Notes: generated by a model not told the origin, from the sequence alone. 37,962 nucleotides of DNA from Desulfobulbus propionicus (GCA_020720325.1 DYOW01000014.1:1-37962); one strand, 5' to 3'; shown: positions 17,666 to 26,754, counted from the stretch's first letter. Translations and numbers: made by a program.

Positions 17666-18046
17666 TTATATGTTTTTTTGTATTTCAAAAGGGTTTAATA
17701 TTTCAACCTCAAAAAATTTAAAATCGTCTAAATTTCTTGTAACAAGTATCAAATTGTTTACCTGTGCAGTTGAAAGGATAATGTTATCTGGCAATCTAAT
17801 TTTTTTTAATTTTCTATTCTTAACTGCATTAATGGCAATTTTTTGGTTCACATCTAAAATATTAAATTTTTCTAAAAGTTTTTTAACCAGAAACTCTTCC
17901 TCTTCGGAAAACTCAAACGAAAGAACTTCAATATATGTAATTTGAGATATCGCGCAATCTGCCTGCGAATCAACAAGAAATCTCGTAGCTATAGGCTCAT
18001 TATTAAGGTGATAAATAATGATATTTGAGTCTACAAGATATTTCAT
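17666..18046 (-). CDS. PIN-domain ribonuclease toxin (VapC-like)
   Basis: A predicted RNase of a type II toxin-antitoxin pair. The PIN acidic residues are visible: D6 (LVDSN), E40 (YIEVL), D87 (LPDNIILSTA) and D107/D108 (TRNLDDF), at the expected spacing in a 126-aa protein. VapC relatives cleave tRNA or rRNA when freed from antitoxin. Its ATG overlaps the antitoxin stop by 4 bases, the usual translational coupling of such pairs. It appears intact. Confidence 0.88.
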   Translation of the reverse strand: MKYLVDSNIIIYHLNNEPIATRFLVDSQADCAISQITYIEVLSFEFSEEEEFLVKKLLEKFNILDVNQKIAINAVKNRKLKKIRLPDNIILSTAQVNNLILVTRNLDDFKFFEVEILNPFEIQKNI

Positions 18047-18276
18047 TCATCATCCCATTCGCTTCTAATCTGATTCTGCCACTTTAACGGATCAATATTT
18101 TTATCAGCGAGCATGCCTGCTGTTTTTAAAAAAATATTTTCATTCACATCTTGTTTACTATCCTTGTTGGTTAAATCAAATGGAAGTATCAAAATTTCCA
18201 CATCAGTATTAATATATTCTTTAGGTATATATAAAGTATAAACCTCGCTTTGAGGTCTGATAATTTTTCTAATCAT
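18043..18276 (-). CDS. Antitoxin partner of the PIN-domain toxin
   Basis: A 77-aa protein with an N-terminal basic beta-strand region (MIRKIIRPQSEVYTLYIPKE), suggestive of a small DNA-binding fold. The C-terminal tail has a KTAGMLADKNIDPLKWQNQI and RSEWD-type ending that often wraps PIN toxins. It lies directly upstream of the toxin with a 4-base overlap. Antitoxins of this kind usually repress their own promoter, and the 14-base gap to the Uma2 gene suggests transcription through from there. Assignment is mainly by the partner. Confidence 0.7.
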   Translation of the reverse strand: MIRKIIRPQSEVYTLYIPKEYINTDVEILILPFDLTNKDSKQDVNENIFLKTAGMLADKNIDPLKWQNQIRSEWDDE

Positions 18277-18290
18277 ACATTACCTTCTTC

Positions 18291-18872
18291 TTACTCCCAT
18301 ATATTTCCAATTTCAAGCTCATCATTAAGCGCCTGGCTTTTAATTATTCCTGTTGTTATGACGCTTGAAAAAAGCTCGTATCTCATATTCTTAATTATGT
18401 AATTTTCAAGGATTTTTTCATCAGGATAGGCAACCCAGAACTCATTGATATTAAATTTTTCATAAATAGTCTTTTTAACCTGCAAATCCCTGCGGGTGGT
18501 TGACGGAGAGATTATCTCAACCACCATATCAGGAGCGCCAAAAAGCCCGCGTCTTTGAATTATTTTTCTATTATCATTAGAAATATAAATTATATCCGGC
18601 TGCAATACATTTGTTTTGGAAAGCACAACATCAAGGGGTGAAAAAAGGATTTCGCCTATACTTTTTTCATTCACATAGTTTTGCAAAATAAATCCTAATT
18701 TTGACTGAATTTTCTGATGAATATAAAGAGGCGATGGTGACATCCATAATTCTCCTTCAATAACTTCATAACGTTTATCGTCATCAAGCTTGTAATAGTC
18801 GCTGTATGTCCAGATTTGTTTTTTATGAATACTGGAATTGATTTGAGGTTGTGACAAGGTATGTGCTAACAT
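18291..18872 (-). CDS. Uma2 family (DUF820) predicted endonuclease
   Basis: PD-(D/E)xK-like fold, 193 aa. It reads RYEVIEGELWMSPSP (conserved E-G and MSPSP), VLQPDIIYI, GAPDMVVEIISPST with the catalytic-type D and E, and a final KKTIYEKFNINEFWVAYP. Uma2 proteins are abundant in cyanobacteria and some anaerobes. Their substrate is poorly known and many belong to mobile or defence-like baggage. All core residues are present, so it may be active. It is closest in style to the copy at 37253-37837 (shared QKRGIFG/QRRGLFG and EFW). An AGGAGGT-type site lies upstream of the ATG. Confidence 0.85.
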   Translation of the reverse strand: MLAHTLSQPQINSSIHKKQIWTYSDYYKLDDDKRYEVIEGELWMSPSPLYIHQKIQSKLGFILQNYVNEKSIGEILFSPLDVVLSKTNVLQPDIIYISNDNRKIIQRRGLFGAPDMVVEIISPSTTRRDLQVKKTIYEKFNINEFWVAYPDEKILENYIIKNMRYELFSSVITTGIIKSQALNDELEIGNIWE

Positions 18873-18926
18873 AAACTTAGAATATTACCTCCTTTTATGT
18901 ATAGACAACGAGAAAACTTATTTAAG

Positions 18927-19023
18927 TAAGCTCTGATTAAATATTTCCCCTCACCCTAACCCTCTCCCACAAGGTGAGAGGGAAATCTTCCCTCACTTGA
19001 TGGGAGGAGATTAAGGGGAGGGC
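18927..19023. repeat. CCCTCACCCTAACCCTCTCC-type dispersed repeat, copy 1
   Basis: TAAGCTCTGATTA leads into CCCCTCACCCTAACCCTCTC, then a hairpin CCCTCTC-x9-GAGAGGG and a purine-rich tail GGGAGGAGATTAAGGGGAGG. The first 50 or so bases recur at 37886-37962. The repeat sits in the 226-base gap between the Uma2 and radical SAM genes; the rest of that gap is AT-rich and shows nothing further. This type is widespread in bacterial genomes and is non-coding. Confidence 0.75.
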
Positions 19024-19098
19024 GCTATAATTTTAAATTACTTTTGTCTGAATTAAGACTTTACTTAATTTTATCAAGTTTATAATTAAAGGTCAAAT

Positions 19099-20490
19099 TT
19101 AATTTTTTGCGTCCTTTGGCTTTTGATAAACTGCTGTTTTTAATGGATTATCAAATTTTAAGCCCATCTTTGCCGCAAGCTCTTTTAATCCATCCACAAC
19201 CATGTTATAAAATTCATCCGAAGGGATCTTTGTCATGTTTATATGAAAATCCTGCCTGTCCCCTGCCTGCAAGAGATATTCAACTTCATCAGTTATAAAA
19301 CCATTTTCCTTTGCATATTCATACATAGGTGTTCCCGGAAGAGGCTGTAAAAAGCCAACACTTGGATATATACGGCATCTGTCGCACATATCAATGGTCA
19401 TTTTTATTGATTCAGGGGTTTCCTGAGGGTATCCGAAAATTATGCTTGTAAAGGGTGTTAGACCGCCTTCATGAAGAGCGTCGCAATGTTCAACTATTTT
19501 GTCAAGATTGATTCTTTTATTCATTGCCTGAAGTATTTCAGGACTTGCATTTTCAATGGAAAAATTAATATGCTTGCAACCAACAGACTTCATTTTTCTA
19601 ATCAAATCAACATCATTTTTACTGAATAAATCTCCCCTTGAAGACGCTGCCCAGCTTATTCTAAAAGGCAGTTCCTCAAGCTTCATAACAAGCCTTTCCG
19701 CTGTCTGGGTATTTGGAAAAGACAATTCATCCCAAAAATAAATATATGTCGCATGAAATTCATAATATAACCTTTTAAATTCATTAAAAATTGCCTCTTC
19801 TGAATATCTCCTGTACCTGTCTCCTTTAAAAACATGGTAACAGAATGTGCAGTTAAATGGACATCCCCTTGCGGAATTTAATGGGAAAACCACTGATTCT
19901 TCGGCTTCTTCAAGGACAGGTCTGACCATGCCTTCGTTATATTTTTTTATATTAAAAATCTCCCAGTCAGGAAAACCTATTTCATCGAGGTTTTGGATAA
20001 CCTGCCTTTTGTTTGTATGGATAATCTCACTGTTTTCCTCAAAAACTATGCCGTCAACTTCAGAAAGCTGCATTGAATTTTTTATTAAGGAATCAAGAAG
20101 CTCAACGATTGTGACATCACCTTCACCCATAACGCCAATATCCACTTTGGTGTTTTTAAGCAAAATTTCAGGAATTGATGTTGACACGGAATTTCCAGCT
20201 ATAACCACTGCATCGCTATTATGTTTTTTTATAATATCAGCAATATCCCTTATTAATCTGAAAGCTGTGACTATGGCGCCAACTCCAAAGATATCATAAT
20301 GATTCCCGCTTAAAAAATCATTCAGGTCATCAACTGTGAGATTATCAGCGTCCATGTCGTATAAATCAAACTCATATCCGGCATTTTTAACAGCCTTTAA
20401 TATGCAGGCAAGACCAACAGGTGGGAATTTTCTTTTTGCATTAAGTCTCAGACACGGATTTATAAAAAGAATTTTTTTATTTTGTTGCAT
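19099..20490 (-). CDS. B12-binding-type radical SAM protein
   Basis: An N-terminal cobalamin-binding-like Rossmann region (ILFINPCLR, PPVGLACILKAVKNAG, VGVGAI-like strand, VVIAGNSVST) precedes the radical SAM core with C210-x3-C214-x2-C217 (GCPFNCTFCYH). A partner region follows (FPNTQTAERLVMKLEEL, CKHINFSIENASPEI). A DxHxxG cobalamin-coordinating motif is not seen, so B12 binding is uncertain. Homologs methylate or rearrange unactivated carbons in natural products, lipids and sugars. At 463 aa it is a normal length. The HEPN gene precedes it by 17 bases and it shares the strand of the modification island, but its substrate cannot be told. Confidence 0.82.
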   Translation of the reverse strand: MQQNKKILFINPCLRLNAKRKFPPVGLACILKAVKNAGYEFDLYDMDADNLTVDDLNDFLSGNHYDIFGVGAIVTAFRLIRDIADIIKKHNSDAVVIAGNSVSTSIPEILLKNTKVDIGVMGEGDVTIVELLDSLIKNSMQLSEVDGIVFEENSEIIHTNKRQVIQNLDEIGFPDWEIFNIKKYNEGMVRPVLEEAEESVVFPLNSARGCPFNCTFCYHVFKGDRYRRYSEEAIFNEFKRLYYEFHATYIYFWDELSFPNTQTAERLVMKLEELPFRISWAASSRGDLFSKNDVDLIRKMKSVGCKHINFSIENASPEILQAMNKRINLDKIVEHCDALHEGGLTPFTSIIFGYPQETPESIKMTIDMCDRCRIYPSVGFLQPLPGTPMYEYAKENGFITDEVEYLLQAGDRQDFHINMTKIPSDEFYNMVVDGLKELAAKMGLKFDNPLKTAVYQKPKDAKN

Positions 20491-20507
20491 TTGCTCCTCT
20501 TTTTATT

Positions 20508-20900
20508 TTATTTTGCTTCAAAAAGATGCAAAATTTTATCATATATATTTTGTGCAAAGGCATAAAATTCCTTTGCGTCTTCTATTGTTGGTTTTCCTTC
20601 CGGTAATAGCCCAAAATCTCCAGGGTATCTGGATTCGATATAGAGCTTATCTAATAAACTTAAAATCTTCTCTTCAGGCTCTATTATTTTATCAGGAAAT
20701 AAAGTTAATAACTGTCTTAATTTATGTATTTTGGGTATCTCTATCTGATTTTCTTCCAAGATAGCCTTAAATACTTTTTCAACACATTGCTGAGCATGAA
20801 ATGCGACTATATGTGTCAATAGAACATTGTCTTTAATCTCTTCTATGGTTATCAAATCATCATAAGCTGCTTTCAGCCACTCTTTAGTTAGATTTCTCAT
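20508..20900 (-). CDS. HEPN domain protein (pair 1 with MNT)
   Basis: A 130-aa helical HEPN protein with IVAFHAQQCVEKVFKAIL followed by IPKIHKLRQLL, the standard pattern of MNT-associated HEPN proteins. It ends with a RYPGDF segment typical of the group. HEPN proteins of such pairs are ribonuclease toxins or their relatives, and the MNT partner can neutralise them by nucleotidylating or AMPylating the HEPN. The start overlaps the MNT gene's 3' end by 17 bases. The pair sits in the middle of the glycosylation island. Confidence 0.85.
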   Translation of the reverse strand: MRNLTKEWLKAAYDDLITIEEIKDNVLLTHIVAFHAQQCVEKVFKAILEENQIEIPKIHKLRQLLTLFPDKIIEPEEKILSLLDKLYIESRYPGDFGLLPEGKPTIEDAKEFYAFAQNIYDKILHLFEAK

Positions 20901-21228
20901 ATAATCTCACACCATCTCTTAGTATTTTTCTACAAAACATTCCATCCATTTCAATAAATTTTTGATGCATTGCCTTTGTATGAGTTATCAAATCAAGACC
21001 ATATTTGCTGTTTAACTCATCTAATTTTTGAATGTATTCTATATAAATCTCACTTTTTTCGCGCCAGTTTTTTGGCATAAACTCATCTTTGGTGACTATA
21101 TAAAGGTCAATGTCGCTGTCTTTTGTAGGCTCACCCCATGCATAACTGCCAAAAAGTATAACTTTTTCAGGGTCAAGCGGCTTTAGAGCATCTATGATTT
21201 GTTTTTTTATGTTTTCCGGTAATTTCAT
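20884..21228 (-). CDS. MNT-type nucleotidyltransferase (pair 1 with HEPN)
   Basis: Minimal nucleotidyltransferase of 114 aa. The catalytic motif is VILFGSYAWGEPTKDSDIDL, the GSx10DxD signature of the pol-beta superfamily. In HEPN-MNT pairs this acts as antitoxin by modifying the HEPN toxin. The C-terminal segment IEMDGMFCRKILRDGVRLYE is normal for the family. It lies 31 bases after the TPR-glycosyltransferase and overlaps the HEPN gene, so it is probably transcribed with the modification genes. Confidence 0.88.
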   Translation of the reverse strand: MKLPENIKKQIIDALKPLDPEKVILFGSYAWGEPTKDSDIDLYIVTKDEFMPKNWREKSEIYIEYIQKLDELNSKYGLDLITHTKAMHQKFIEMDGMFCRKILRDGVRLYEKSN

Positions 21229-21259
21229 GTTAAATATTGTGCCATTTTGTAGTCTTATC

Positions 21260-22957
21260 TCAGGCAGTAGTTAAATTTGAAAGCTCCTCATTAATCCTCT
21301 GAAAGACATCTTCCCATTCTTTAAAATTTTTTTGCCTGAATAATTTCATATCTGGATACCAAGGACTTTTTGTGCCATCAACGCCCCACCGCCAGTCATG
21401 GTGATAGGGAATAATTGTCCATGTAGGCTTTCCCATTGAAGCTGATAAGTGGCAAAGAGCAGTGTCAACAGTTATAACCAAATCAAGATGTTCAAGGATA
21501 GCGGCGGTGTTTGCAAAACTAATCAGTTCATCGGCAAGATTAATGCAATTATCATGGTCTTCCGGCAATATCTTAAATTCTCTTTGAAGGCTAAAAAATT
21601 TTTTTTCTTTATGACTAAATAAACTTGAAAAATCACCAAACTCACAGGATTTTTGTAAAGAATATTCTGACTTTGGATTGGTTTTCCATGCAAAGCCAAT
21701 CTTAAACATATCTTTATAGGGTTCAAAAAAATTATGATATTTTTTAACAAGTTCTTCATCAGGAAATAAATAAGGTATATTAACTGGTATTGAATTTTCA
21801 TTGGTTTTTAAGATTGTAGGCAGATTAAGAAGCGGCGTGTAACAATCAAATTTATCAAGATTGTTATTAACATGATCCCGCGGCATTATTTCATCAATAT
21901 CTTCAAAATTTTTGAATAAGTCAAGCAGCTCCCAATTTGCAGCCAAAATAATTTTTTTTGATAAGGGTCTGATTTTTTTTAAATATCTCACGAACATCAA
22001 ACTGTCGCCAAAACCCTGTTCAGCATGAACAAGCAGGATTTTATCTGAAATATCCTCACCGTTCCACAGTGGTTTCGCTATATGAAGAGAAAAGGTGTTG
22101 GGTCTTTTCCACCTCCAGAGATATTCCTTAAATCCTTCTTCTATATTATTATTTGCAAGATAAGCAAGGCTTAAATTCCAATGGGCTTCAACCATCTCAG
22201 GATTTATCTGAATTGCCTGATTATAATTATTAATAGCCTTTAGATTATCAAGCTTATTTCTGTGGCAATTTCCTATATTATAATATATTAAGTCTAAATT
22301 ATTTTTTGAGGCTTTGTCTATTTCAAGGGCTATTTCAAAATTTTTAAGGGCATTATCAATATCTTTATCAATATCATAAAGAATATTTCCTAAATTGATA
22401 TAGGCATGAGAAAAATTTGGCGCTAATTCAATAGCTTGCAATAAAAGTTTTTTGGCGGTGTCATGTTGTTTTTTTTCAATTAATGTTTTTGAATAATTAT
22501 ATAATGCATTTACGTTATTAGGGTTGATTGTTATTACTTTTTGGAAAGCTTGTTCTGATAAATCATATTGTTTAATCTTATAATATGCCACACCTAAATT
22601 TAATAAACAAGTCTGATTGTTAGGTTGTAACAATATTGCCCGTTCATAAAAAGGTATAGACACTGCATGTCTGTTAAGGAGTTGCCTGTTATAGCCAAGC
22701 TCATATAAAACAGATGGCTCATCAGGTTTTATTTCCAAAGCTTTTTCAAAATTCTCCCTTGCTTCGTCATAATTACCAAGAATGTTCAGGCACACTCCAA
22801 CATTAAAAAGCGCTTCAAAATAAGCGGTATTTAATAAAAGCGCCTGTTTATAAAAGTTAACAGCTTCATTAATATTTTTTTGTTGAAATAACTGATTAGC
22901 AATATTATAATATTCAATTGCTTTTTGTATTTGTAATGGCAATGCAATATTTGACAT
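21260..22957 (-). CDS. TPR-repeat glycosyltransferase (GT9/GT41-like C-terminus)
   Basis: Residues about 10-280 form a TPR superhelix, with repeats such as AYFEALFNVGVCLNILGNYD and AHWNLSLAYLANNNIEEGFK. Residues about 290-565 are a GT-B type region: ILLVHAEQGFGDSLMFVRYL, FKIGFAWKTNP, then LVITVDTALCHLSASMGKPT, the donor-binding motif shared with GT9 heptosyltransferase-like and TPR-linked transferases. Proteins of this build are common beside flagellin genes and are thought to glycosylate flagellin or other secreted proteins. It lies 24 bases downstream of the Maf gene in the same operon. The sugar and acceptor sites are unproven. Confidence 0.8.
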   Translation of the reverse strand: MSNIALPLQIQKAIEYYNIANQLFQQKNINEAVNFYKQALLLNTAYFEALFNVGVCLNILGNYDEARENFEKALEIKPDEPSVLYELGYNRQLLNRHAVSIPFYERAILLQPNNQTCLLNLGVAYYKIKQYDLSEQAFQKVITINPNNVNALYNYSKTLIEKKQHDTAKKLLLQAIELAPNFSHAYINLGNILYDIDKDIDNALKNFEIALEIDKASKNNLDLIYYNIGNCHRNKLDNLKAINNYNQAIQINPEMVEAHWNLSLAYLANNNIEEGFKEYLWRWKRPNTFSLHIAKPLWNGEDISDKILLVHAEQGFGDSLMFVRYLKKIRPLSKKIILAANWELLDLFKNFEDIDEIMPRDHVNNNLDKFDCYTPLLNLPTILKTNENSIPVNIPYLFPDEELVKKYHNFFEPYKDMFKIGFAWKTNPKSEYSLQKSCEFGDFSSLFSHKEKKFFSLQREFKILPEDHDNCINLADELISFANTAAILEHLDLVITVDTALCHLSASMGKPTWTIIPYHHDWRWGVDGTKSPWYPDMKLFRQKNFKEWEDVFQRINEELSNLTTA

Positions 22958-22981
22958 AAAATTTCCTTTTAAAAATAACCT

Positions 22982-25810
22982 TTATTCCTTTAATTTATTT
23001 AATTTTTCTTTGGCAATTAAATTATTCGGTAATTTATTCAGAACTGTTTCGTAAGCATATTTTGCCGCATCAGTAAAACCTGCCATGAAATAAGCATCAC
23101 CAAGTTTTATAAATAAGTCATACTTTTGTGGCATTGCTTTCAGGCAATTTTCATAAGCAATAATAGCCTCATTAAAATTTTTCTGATATAAGAGCAAATC
23201 TCCAATTTCTTCCCATAAAATGGCAGTTTTAGGATTTAAGAGAACTGCGCTTTGTAAAAAAGCTATTCCTTCATAAAAATAACCATTTTCAAGAAAAAAT
23301 TTTGATTTTAATATTAAATAATTCTCATCAGATGGTTTTTTTTCCAATAATTTATCAAGAAACAGTAATATTTTATTATTCTGCCCGGATGCATAATAAA
23401 ATTTTAGAGCCAATTCATTATATTCAGGAAGCATTTCAGATAAAGGTTCCCATTGTGTTATCAGGTTCTCTGTTTTATGCTGATCATTATTCCCTGCTTG
23501 ATTAATAATTTCTTTATGTATTTCCCAGAGATTAAGAATTTGACTTGATATTGAGAAATCACTAAATAAATCAATTATAAAAATAAAACGTTTTGCCCAT
23601 TTATTAAATACAGTTGGAAAGCCCTCATTAAATCTGCCGAGCATCATTTTTTCTTGGTTTTCCATCTCATTTTTTGCAATGAAAACAAGTATATTATTTA
23701 AATAAGGATCATCCTGTGTTATCTGTTCCTTATATTTTTGGGCATTTTCATAGTCGTTCATCAATAAAAAATAAGCAGTTTTTAAATAATATAAAAAATT
23801 TTGAGGATAGTTGTTTTCTTCAAGAGAGATTATTATTTTATTTGCAAGATTTGCATAACCATTCATTAAGTATAATGCTGCCAATTCTTTCAGGATATCA
23901 ACATCCTTGTTTTTCCTGCTCTTTGTCAATAAATCCGTCTCTTTAATTAAAAAATCCTTTAGTTCATATAAGGTTTTTTCAAAAAGATTGATTTTTTCCT
24001 TTCTTAATAAATTAATAGATTTTTTTCTGTTAATCTCCGCGACTAACCACATTAAATAACCTTCTTTTTTTAAAATTTCTTCATTTTTAAAGCTTTCGGC
24101 TTCAAATTCAGCAAGATTTTTAAAGGTCAGTTCCATTACTGAAAAAGAAATATCAGGTATATTGTCAAGATAATTATTTAGCTTATCAAGTTCTAATAAT
24201 TTATTGAAAATAAATCTTGGCAAATGTTCATGACCGGAAATACTTAAATTTTTTTTGGCTAATTCTTTTATATCTTCGGAGATTTCATCTATTAATTTGA
24301 CAGATTTGTCAATTTTTTTATAAATTAGTTTTATTCTTGTAAGGATATCATCTGTTTTTCTAAAAATTGGATCAATTTTATAATTTTTTTTTTTAGGTAT
24401 ATTTTCAATTACATTCTTATTTATTAAATGATTTTCGTACCTCTTATTTAATTCATCTAATTTTATTCTTTCTGTTCCTTCTATATGAAGACCCTTTGAG
24501 GTGGCGTTAATGATATGTGTGTCTTGATTTTCATTTATGATTTTTTCAAAAAGTGTTTTGATAGATAAAAATTGCCTGTCAGTCCTTATAGTTGTTCCAT
24601 CAACTCCTTTAACATACAAATATTCCCTGTCATTTGTCAATTTGCTATGAAAAACAGTATGTTTGGAATGATCAATAGATTCTTCAGGAAAACCAAGGTC
24701 TTGTCCTAAAAGAATTACAGGATTAGCTCCGATATAACAGGCAAAAAGAAGGGAAAGATGCGCGGCAGACGACGCTGCCTGAATAGAATGGTAGGATTGT
24801 AGCGCATTAACAATCCACTGCTGAGGCAATTCATTTATAATTATTATTGAAAGCGCATTATAAGGCGCCCTTTTTATTATTAATGGACTTACCTTATTCA
24901 TTGCTATTAAGGTATATGGAAGTCTTTTCTCTATGGTTGGAAGAAATTTTTCAAAATTTTCATCCTGAAAATCAATGGTTGTGACAAAATCTGGTATAAT
25001 ATCATATTTTGAAAGCGCTGAGAGAGCGGAGTCAACTGATATTATGATTACCTTGTCCTGCATTTTTTTTAATATTTCCAAATCATTATCCAGTGATGGT
25101 CCTGCAGCCACACATACTGCCGGTAAATTCAAGGCAATATCTTTCAGGTTTTCAACAGGTAAAATATGATTTAAAGGTTTTAGATTTTCGTATCTGTTTT
25201 TAAAAAAATAATCACCACATTTTGAAATTGTGCCGCCGTTTGCAGATATTAAATTGGCTATTTCATAAATTTTATTGTTAACTTTTTCAAACAGTTCTTT
25301 TTTATGGATAAAACCCGGAATATACTGTAACAAATGTATGTCATAAATAGACGCAAGCCTGAAAATATCCTGTTCAAATGCAAAATAATCAGGCTTACCT
25401 ATAAATATGCTTGTTTTTATAGTATTAAAAAGATCTGTTAAATCAATATGATGCAAAGCAAAAATAAAATGGTCAATCCAAGGTTCAATAATTACAATCT
25501 TACTTAATTTTGGACGTTTTTCCAGAATATAAAGCGGACCATAACCCAGTCCGTTTCCTGTAAATATTGCGACACCCCTGGAATCTTCAGGTATAACTCC
25601 AAGATGTTTCTGTGCATCTAATAAAGGATTTTCCCAATTATATGCCAATTTTTCGTTAAATGGCGTGTCAAACAAAAGATTTGCCATATTGTTTTTGGAA
25701 AACACAAGGGTTCCGGGAGGGTTATAATTTTTATATGATTTTATAAAATTATATAACTTAGGATCTTTTTTCTCTAGGGCTTTGAGATTTTTTTCGAAAA
25801 TAGATTCCAT
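22982..25810 (-). CDS. Maf-family flagellin glycosyltransferase (DUF115) with C-terminal TPRs
   Basis: Motility-associated factor thought to attach nonulosonic acids such as pseudaminic or legionaminic acid to flagellin Ser/Thr before export. An N-terminal Rossmann part (GVAIFTGNGLGYGPLYIL) is followed by the MAF_flag10 core: PAVCVAAGPSLDNDLEILKK, VDSALSALSKYDIIPDFVTT and PVILLGQDLGFPEESIDHSK. Then comes a long helical region and, from about 800, TPR-like repeats (AILWEEIGDLLLYQKNFNEA). At 942 aa it is longer than typical Maf proteins because of these repeats. It heads the minus-strand operon about 1.45 kb from the flagellin gene, and pseI lies 9 kb away. The presumed substrate is the long flagellin encoded next to it on the other strand. 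Confidence 0.9.
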   Translation of the reverse strand: MESIFEKNLKALEKKDPKLYNFIKSYKNYNPPGTLVFSKNNMANLLFDTPFNEKLAYNWENPLLDAQKHLGVIPEDSRGVAIFTGNGLGYGPLYILEKRPKLSKIVIIEPWIDHFIFALHHIDLTDLFNTIKTSIFIGKPDYFAFEQDIFRLASIYDIHLLQYIPGFIHKKELFEKVNNKIYEIANLISANGGTISKCGDYFFKNRYENLKPLNHILPVENLKDIALNLPAVCVAAGPSLDNDLEILKKMQDKVIIISVDSALSALSKYDIIPDFVTTIDFQDENFEKFLPTIEKRLPYTLIAMNKVSPLIIKRAPYNALSIIIINELPQQWIVNALQSYHSIQAASSAAHLSLLFACYIGANPVILLGQDLGFPEESIDHSKHTVFHSKLTNDREYLYVKGVDGTTIRTDRQFLSIKTLFEKIINENQDTHIINATSKGLHIEGTERIKLDELNKRYENHLINKNVIENIPKKKNYKIDPIFRKTDDILTRIKLIYKKIDKSVKLIDEISEDIKELAKKNLSISGHEHLPRFIFNKLLELDKLNNYLDNIPDISFSVMELTFKNLAEFEAESFKNEEILKKEGYLMWLVAEINRKKSINLLRKEKINLFEKTLYELKDFLIKETDLLTKSRKNKDVDILKELAALYLMNGYANLANKIIISLEENNYPQNFLYYLKTAYFLLMNDYENAQKYKEQITQDDPYLNNILVFIAKNEMENQEKMMLGRFNEGFPTVFNKWAKRFIFIIDLFSDFSISSQILNLWEIHKEIINQAGNNDQHKTENLITQWEPLSEMLPEYNELALKFYYASGQNNKILLFLDKLLEKKPSDENYLILKSKFFLENGYFYEGIAFLQSAVLLNPKTAILWEEIGDLLLYQKNFNEAIIAYENCLKAMPQKYDLFIKLGDAYFMAGFTDAAKYAYETVLNKLPNNLIAKEKLNKLKE

Positions 25811-25893
25811 AATGATTAAAGATTTCGTCTTTGATTTAAAATATAAGTCTTTTTTCTATTTTCGGAATTTTGTCTGTTTTCTGAAATGGAAAT

Positions 25894-25927
25894 ATCGTAG
25901 GGACAACCCTAGGGTTGTCCCTACGAT
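25894..25927. repeat. REP palindrome, copy 1 (perfect 34-bp inverted repeat)
   Basis: The arm ATCGTAGGGACAACCCT is followed at once by its exact complement, giving a 34-bp perfect palindrome. The core recurs at 26369-26396 and 26757-26786 around the RAYT gene. It lies about 180 bases past the RAYT stop. It is non-coding and presumed to be the cognate REP of the RAYT protein. Confidence 0.85.
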
Positions 25928-25965
25928 TACAATTTATAATTTGATGATGGGTTAACATCTTGCTG

Positions 25966-26095
25966 GGTTAGAGGCTGTCCAGCAAAGCCAAAAATCTACA
26001 TTTAACTAACTACATACAGACAAAAAACAACCTGATCGTAACTATATATGGTATGCCAAAATGATGATTTCATATTTGCAGGACAGCCTCGGTTA
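25966..26095. mobile_element. 120-bp MITE-like element with 16-bp TIRs and possible 5-bp target duplication
   Basis: The ends GAGGCTGTCCAGCAAA (25971-25986) and TTTGCAGGACAGCCTC (26075-26090) are inverted repeats with one mismatch in 16. Both ends are bordered by GGTTA (25966-25970 and 26091-26095), which looks like a target-site duplication. The 88-base interior has no ORF. The right flank is 14 bases beyond the RAYT stop codon. No matching full-length transposase is in the window, so the source IS family is unknown. Confidence 0.7.
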
Positions 26096-26109
26096 GGACA
26101 GGCATTTTT

Positions 26110-26667
26110 TTATAAATCAATTTCATCATTACTATCTGCTACCCATTTTAATGGATTTAATCGGATATAATCCCTGATTTTTTGCAGTGATTCCTCGTCA
26201 CGAATAATGTGGTCGTAAAATGAACGTTGCCATAAAAATATAGATAATCCATTTATATGTATCAATTTGGACGATGTTGTTTTAAATGCATTTATTGTTT
26301 TGGATAATAAATTGTGGCGTCGATAATATACAGCATTATTTGTTTCCATATTACCCGTAGGGACAAACGTAGGGACAACCCTAGGGTTGTCCCTACAAGT
26401 ATCATTATTTTCTATTATTAAAATTCCATGAATATGATCCGGCATAACAATGTATTTATCCAATTTTATATAATCATATCGGTCTGCTAACCACAACCAT
26501 TGTTTTTCAACAATAGCGCCATATTCGTTTAATAGCATTTTCCCATTTAGGATTTCACAAAAAAAATGCTGTTTATCCTTTGTGCAAATGGTTATAAAAT
26601 ACCATCCGCATTTAGAATAATCATGTCCATTCATACGGTTATTTTTACGTTCTTTGTTACTGCTCAT
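26110..26667 (-). CDS. REP-associated tyrosine transposase (RAYT), Y1/HUH family
   Basis: A single-strand-DNA nuclease of the IS200-like Y1 family that acts on REP palindromes. It has YFITICTKDK early, the HUH motif in VMPDHIHGILII (H78, H80), and RDYIRLNPLKW near the C-terminus carrying the likely catalytic Tyr (Y167). At 185 aa it is full length. Residues about 91-105 (CRDNPRVVPTFVPTG) are encoded by an in-frame REP palindrome plus a half-repeat lying between the HUH block and the C-terminal helices. Two further REP copies flank the gene. The start ATG 26667 gives an N-terminus (MSSNKERKNNRMNGHDYSKC) of the usual basic type. Confidence 0.9.
   Translation of the reverse strand: MSSNKERKNNRMNGHDYSKCGWYFITICTKDKQHFFCEILNGKMLLNEYGAIVEKQWLWLADRYDYIKLDKYIVMPDHIHGILIIENNDTCRDNPRVVPTFVPTGNMETNNAVYYRRHNLLSKTINAFKTTSSKLIHINGLSIFLWQRSFYDHIIRDEESLQKIRDYIRLNPLKWVADSNDEIDL
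26354..26396. repeat. REP palindrome copy 2, inside the RAYT reading frame
   Basis: A half-repeat CCCGTAGGGACAAA (26354-26367) precedes the 28-bp perfect palindrome GTAGGGACAACCCT plus its complement (26369-26396). On the coding strand it is translated in frame, without a stop, as residues 91-105 of the RAYT. The same half-repeat-plus-palindrome arrangement occurs in opposite orientation at 26755-26801. Confidence 0.88.
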
Positions 26668-26754
26668 TTAATTCACATCATCTTTAATAATTATTCCAAA
26701 TCATACAAAAAAAATCCTGTCCAAATATTATGCCTATATTACCATATTTTATTA

